Source: CAZAFD01 sp964484785 (GTDB lineage: Bacteria > Pseudomonadota > Alphaproteobacteria > Rickettsiales > UBA1997). Taken from it: a DNA stretch of 8,196 nucleotides. A program made the position numbers and the translations under genes. Under the pieces are notes generated by a model. It saw only the letters and a list, made by a program, of their open reading frames with translations. It was not told the DNA's origin and did no database searches. This document shows positions 6,995 through 8,196 of this stretch, in pieces. The stretch's first letter is position 1, and every line of letters starts with the position of its first letter. The stretch is from the NCBI GenBank assembly GCA_964484785.1, contig CAZAFD010000027.1, positions 1-8,196 of the forward strand, written 5' to 3'.

Positions 6995-7594
6995 ATGTTT
7001 GTTTTTGGTTCTTCTTCGCAAATCAGGCTACAATTGTTGAAGAGCATTGGTTTTTGTCCAGATTTTGTATTGTCTCCGTCTATTAATGAAGATCCACTTA
7101 AGCATGAAAAGCCAGATGTTTACGTGCAGAGAATGGCTTATTCAAAAATGATCAAGGTGTTATCTTTGTGTAAAGAAGACGTCGCTATATCTTCAACATA
7201 TAAAACATGCGGTAATATTATAGTTTTAACAGCGGATACGGTTATTACTAGAAATTGTAAGATTCTGCGTAAGGTGTATAATAACGAGGAAATTGAAGAA
7301 TGTTTACGATTTTTATCTGGCAAAACTCATCAAGCTTTAACTGCTGTTTGTTTAGCTAAAAACAATGAAATTATTTCTAAAAAATTAGTTTGTACTAAGA
7401 TAAAACTAAAACATTTAAACGAGCGAGATATACAGGATTATATTGATTCCAAAATAGGCATGGGGAAAAATGCTGGCTATTGTTTAGAGGGTCTTATGGG
7501 TGCCTTCGTAAAGAGTATAGTAGGTTCTCCTTCAAATGTTCTTGGATTACCTAAATATGAAACACGAAATATGTTAATTTCTGCCGGTTTATAG
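6995..7594 (+). CDS. maf: Maf-family nucleoside triphosphate pyrophosphatase
   Basis: Maf proteins hydrolyse non-canonical or methylated nucleoside triphosphates to monophosphates. The 199-residue length is normal. Family features are present in order: FGSSSQIRLQLL at residues 4-15 (normally ASxSPRR..LL), the TADTVI motif with catalytic D81, LSGKTHQALTAV (107-118), and the C-terminal GKNAGYCLEGLMGAFVKSI block (157-175) followed by GSPSNVLGLP. Two positions differ from the usual pattern: Gln-Ile replaces Pro-Arg in the first motif, and Glu165 replaces the usual Gln of the GYxIQG motif. Residues ~58-78, before the catalytic motif, are longer than I would expect. These deviations may reflect fast evolution or altered substrate preference. 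The catalytic Asp is kept and the frame is intact, so I call it functional. It is probably cotranscribed with infA, and it converges on the minus-strand remnant to its right. Confidence 0.9.
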   Translation: MFVFGSSSQIRLQLLKSIGFCPDFVLSPSINEDPLKHEKPDVYVQRMAYSKMIKVLSLCKEDVAISSTYKTCGNIIVLTADTVITRNCKILRKVYNNEEIEECLRFLSGKTHQALTAVCLAKNNEIISKKLVCTKIKLKHLNERDIQDYIDSKIGMGKNAGYCLEGLMGAFVKSIVGSPSNVLGLPKYETRNMLISAGL

Positions 7595-7635
7595 TTATCG
7601 TATAATTTATATTATGGAATTTATTTATTTGGATG

Positions 7636-8196
7636 TTATAGATTAACTATATGTATCCAAAGGCTAGCCGTACCTTTATGACTATTGCATTTACTATCCC
7701 AAGATCCATTTGTTGAAGAACAAAAACACTCAAAGCCTATTTTGGTAATGTATTTAGATGGTAGACTGCTTGGTGTGTTGTACTTTTCTTCTCCATAGTA
7801 GGCACGTAATTGTCTTCTGTAGTAACGAGTAGTCGCCATACCACAGCAATATCTGTCCGCTTTTTCCGTATTTATTAGAACTAATGTCGCTACAACCATT
7901 AATGCCAAAGGCTAAATATCCATTATTGCCTGTCATACTCTTTATTTTAGATTTATAAAAAATATAACCGTTAGTACCCCATTTACAATCCTATTTTTGT
8001 CTAGGAGGCCGGTATCTACCATTTCTTTCCATGGCATATCTTCAATTCCTGGCTGCTCTGGCCAACATGCGCCTACAGCAAAATCTTGGTTGATCATGAT
8101 CATATTTCTATATTCTCGTGCAGCCATCCTTATCTCTTCAAATATAAGAGTATACATCCATAAAATTCCTTATCGCTTGAATTACATAGCTAGATA
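7636..8196 (-). pseudogene. Frameshifted remnant of a Cys-rich, probably exported protein (3' part)
   Basis: Read on the minus strand from the right edge, one protein can be followed to a stop at 7636-7638, but only by changing frame three times. It is open from 8194. It shifts near 8140-8142 (TTT run, one extra base), putting YSYI next to EEIRMAAREYRN. It continues through DFAVGACWPEQPG and MPWKEMVDTGLLDKN, then shifts near 7987 (one base lost) into CKWGTNGYIFY and NGYLAFGINGCSD. The last shift is at the five-base A run at 7861-7865 (one extra base), into KADRYCCGMATTRYYRR and the C-terminus ending in SLWIHIVNL. The joined product has about 185 residues, about nine Cys and many Gly, Tyr and Trp, like a disulfide-bonded exported protein. 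I do not recognise the family. A helix followed by a Gly/Cys-rich globular part and a WKEMVDTGLLDK segment faintly recall type IV pilins, a guess only. The 5' end lies outside the window. The neighbouring genes are intact, so decay is more likely than poor sequence, though error is possible. Confidence 0.7.

Noticed and set aside
6724..7047. Minus-strand open frame of 107 residues opposite infA
   Set aside because: infA on the plus strand is unmistakable, and the antisense frame has no motif.
7602..7615. Hairpin ATAAT-TTAT-ATTAT after maf as a terminator
   Set aside because: It is a 5-bp stem of A/T pairs only, with no clean T-run. In DNA this AT-rich such repeats are common by chance.
7636..7936. 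The two short minus-strand open frames as separate intact small proteins
   Set aside because: They overlap and join into one continuous Cys-rich product with a single-base correction at an A run, so remnants of one gene is the better reading.

Overview
The window is very AT-rich (roughly 30% G+C by eye, not counted) and carries a dense run of plus-strand genes with standard-code stops (TAA, TAG and TGA all used). The gene content is that of a Gram-negative alphaproteobacterium: an RseP-type site-2 protease, BamA, RNase D, MlaA and MlaC, a DnaQ-type epsilon subunit, IF-1 and a Maf nucleotide pyrophosphatase. The strong AT bias, short spacers, start/stop overlaps and a decaying gene at the right edge suggest a reduced-genome, host-associated lineage, most likely Rickettsiales-like. 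This placement is inferred from gene content and composition, not from a search.

Layout. Bases 1-673 are the 3' part of rseP, overlapping by 4 bases the start of bamA (670-2925). An RNase D gene follows after one base (2927-4108). A 51-base spacer leads to an unrecognised 148-residue helical protein (4160-4606, probable TTG start), which overlaps mlaA (4596-5396) by 11 bases. mlaC (5417-5998) has the clearest Shine-Dalgarno in the window and overlaps dnaQ (5995-6690) by 4 bases. A 73-base AT-rich gap then separates infA (6764-6985) and maf (6995-7594). From 7636 to the right edge, the minus strand carries the 3' remains of a Cys-rich protein gene, readable only if about three single-base frameshifts are corrected.

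How the genes fit together. Two envelope modules share this run: outer-membrane protein insertion and its surveillance (rseP, bamA), and retrograde phospholipid transport (mlaA in the outer membrane, mlaC in the periplasm). Housekeeping nucleic-acid genes (rnd, dnaQ, infA, maf) are interleaved. BamA is not followed by skp or lipid A genes as in many relatives, and its N-terminus appears to lack POTRA1.

I found no mobile element, CRISPR array, RNA gene or clear defence or secondary-metabolite system. The best items for a second look are the frameshifted minus-strand gene, the four-POTRA BamA and the orphan protein before mlaA.
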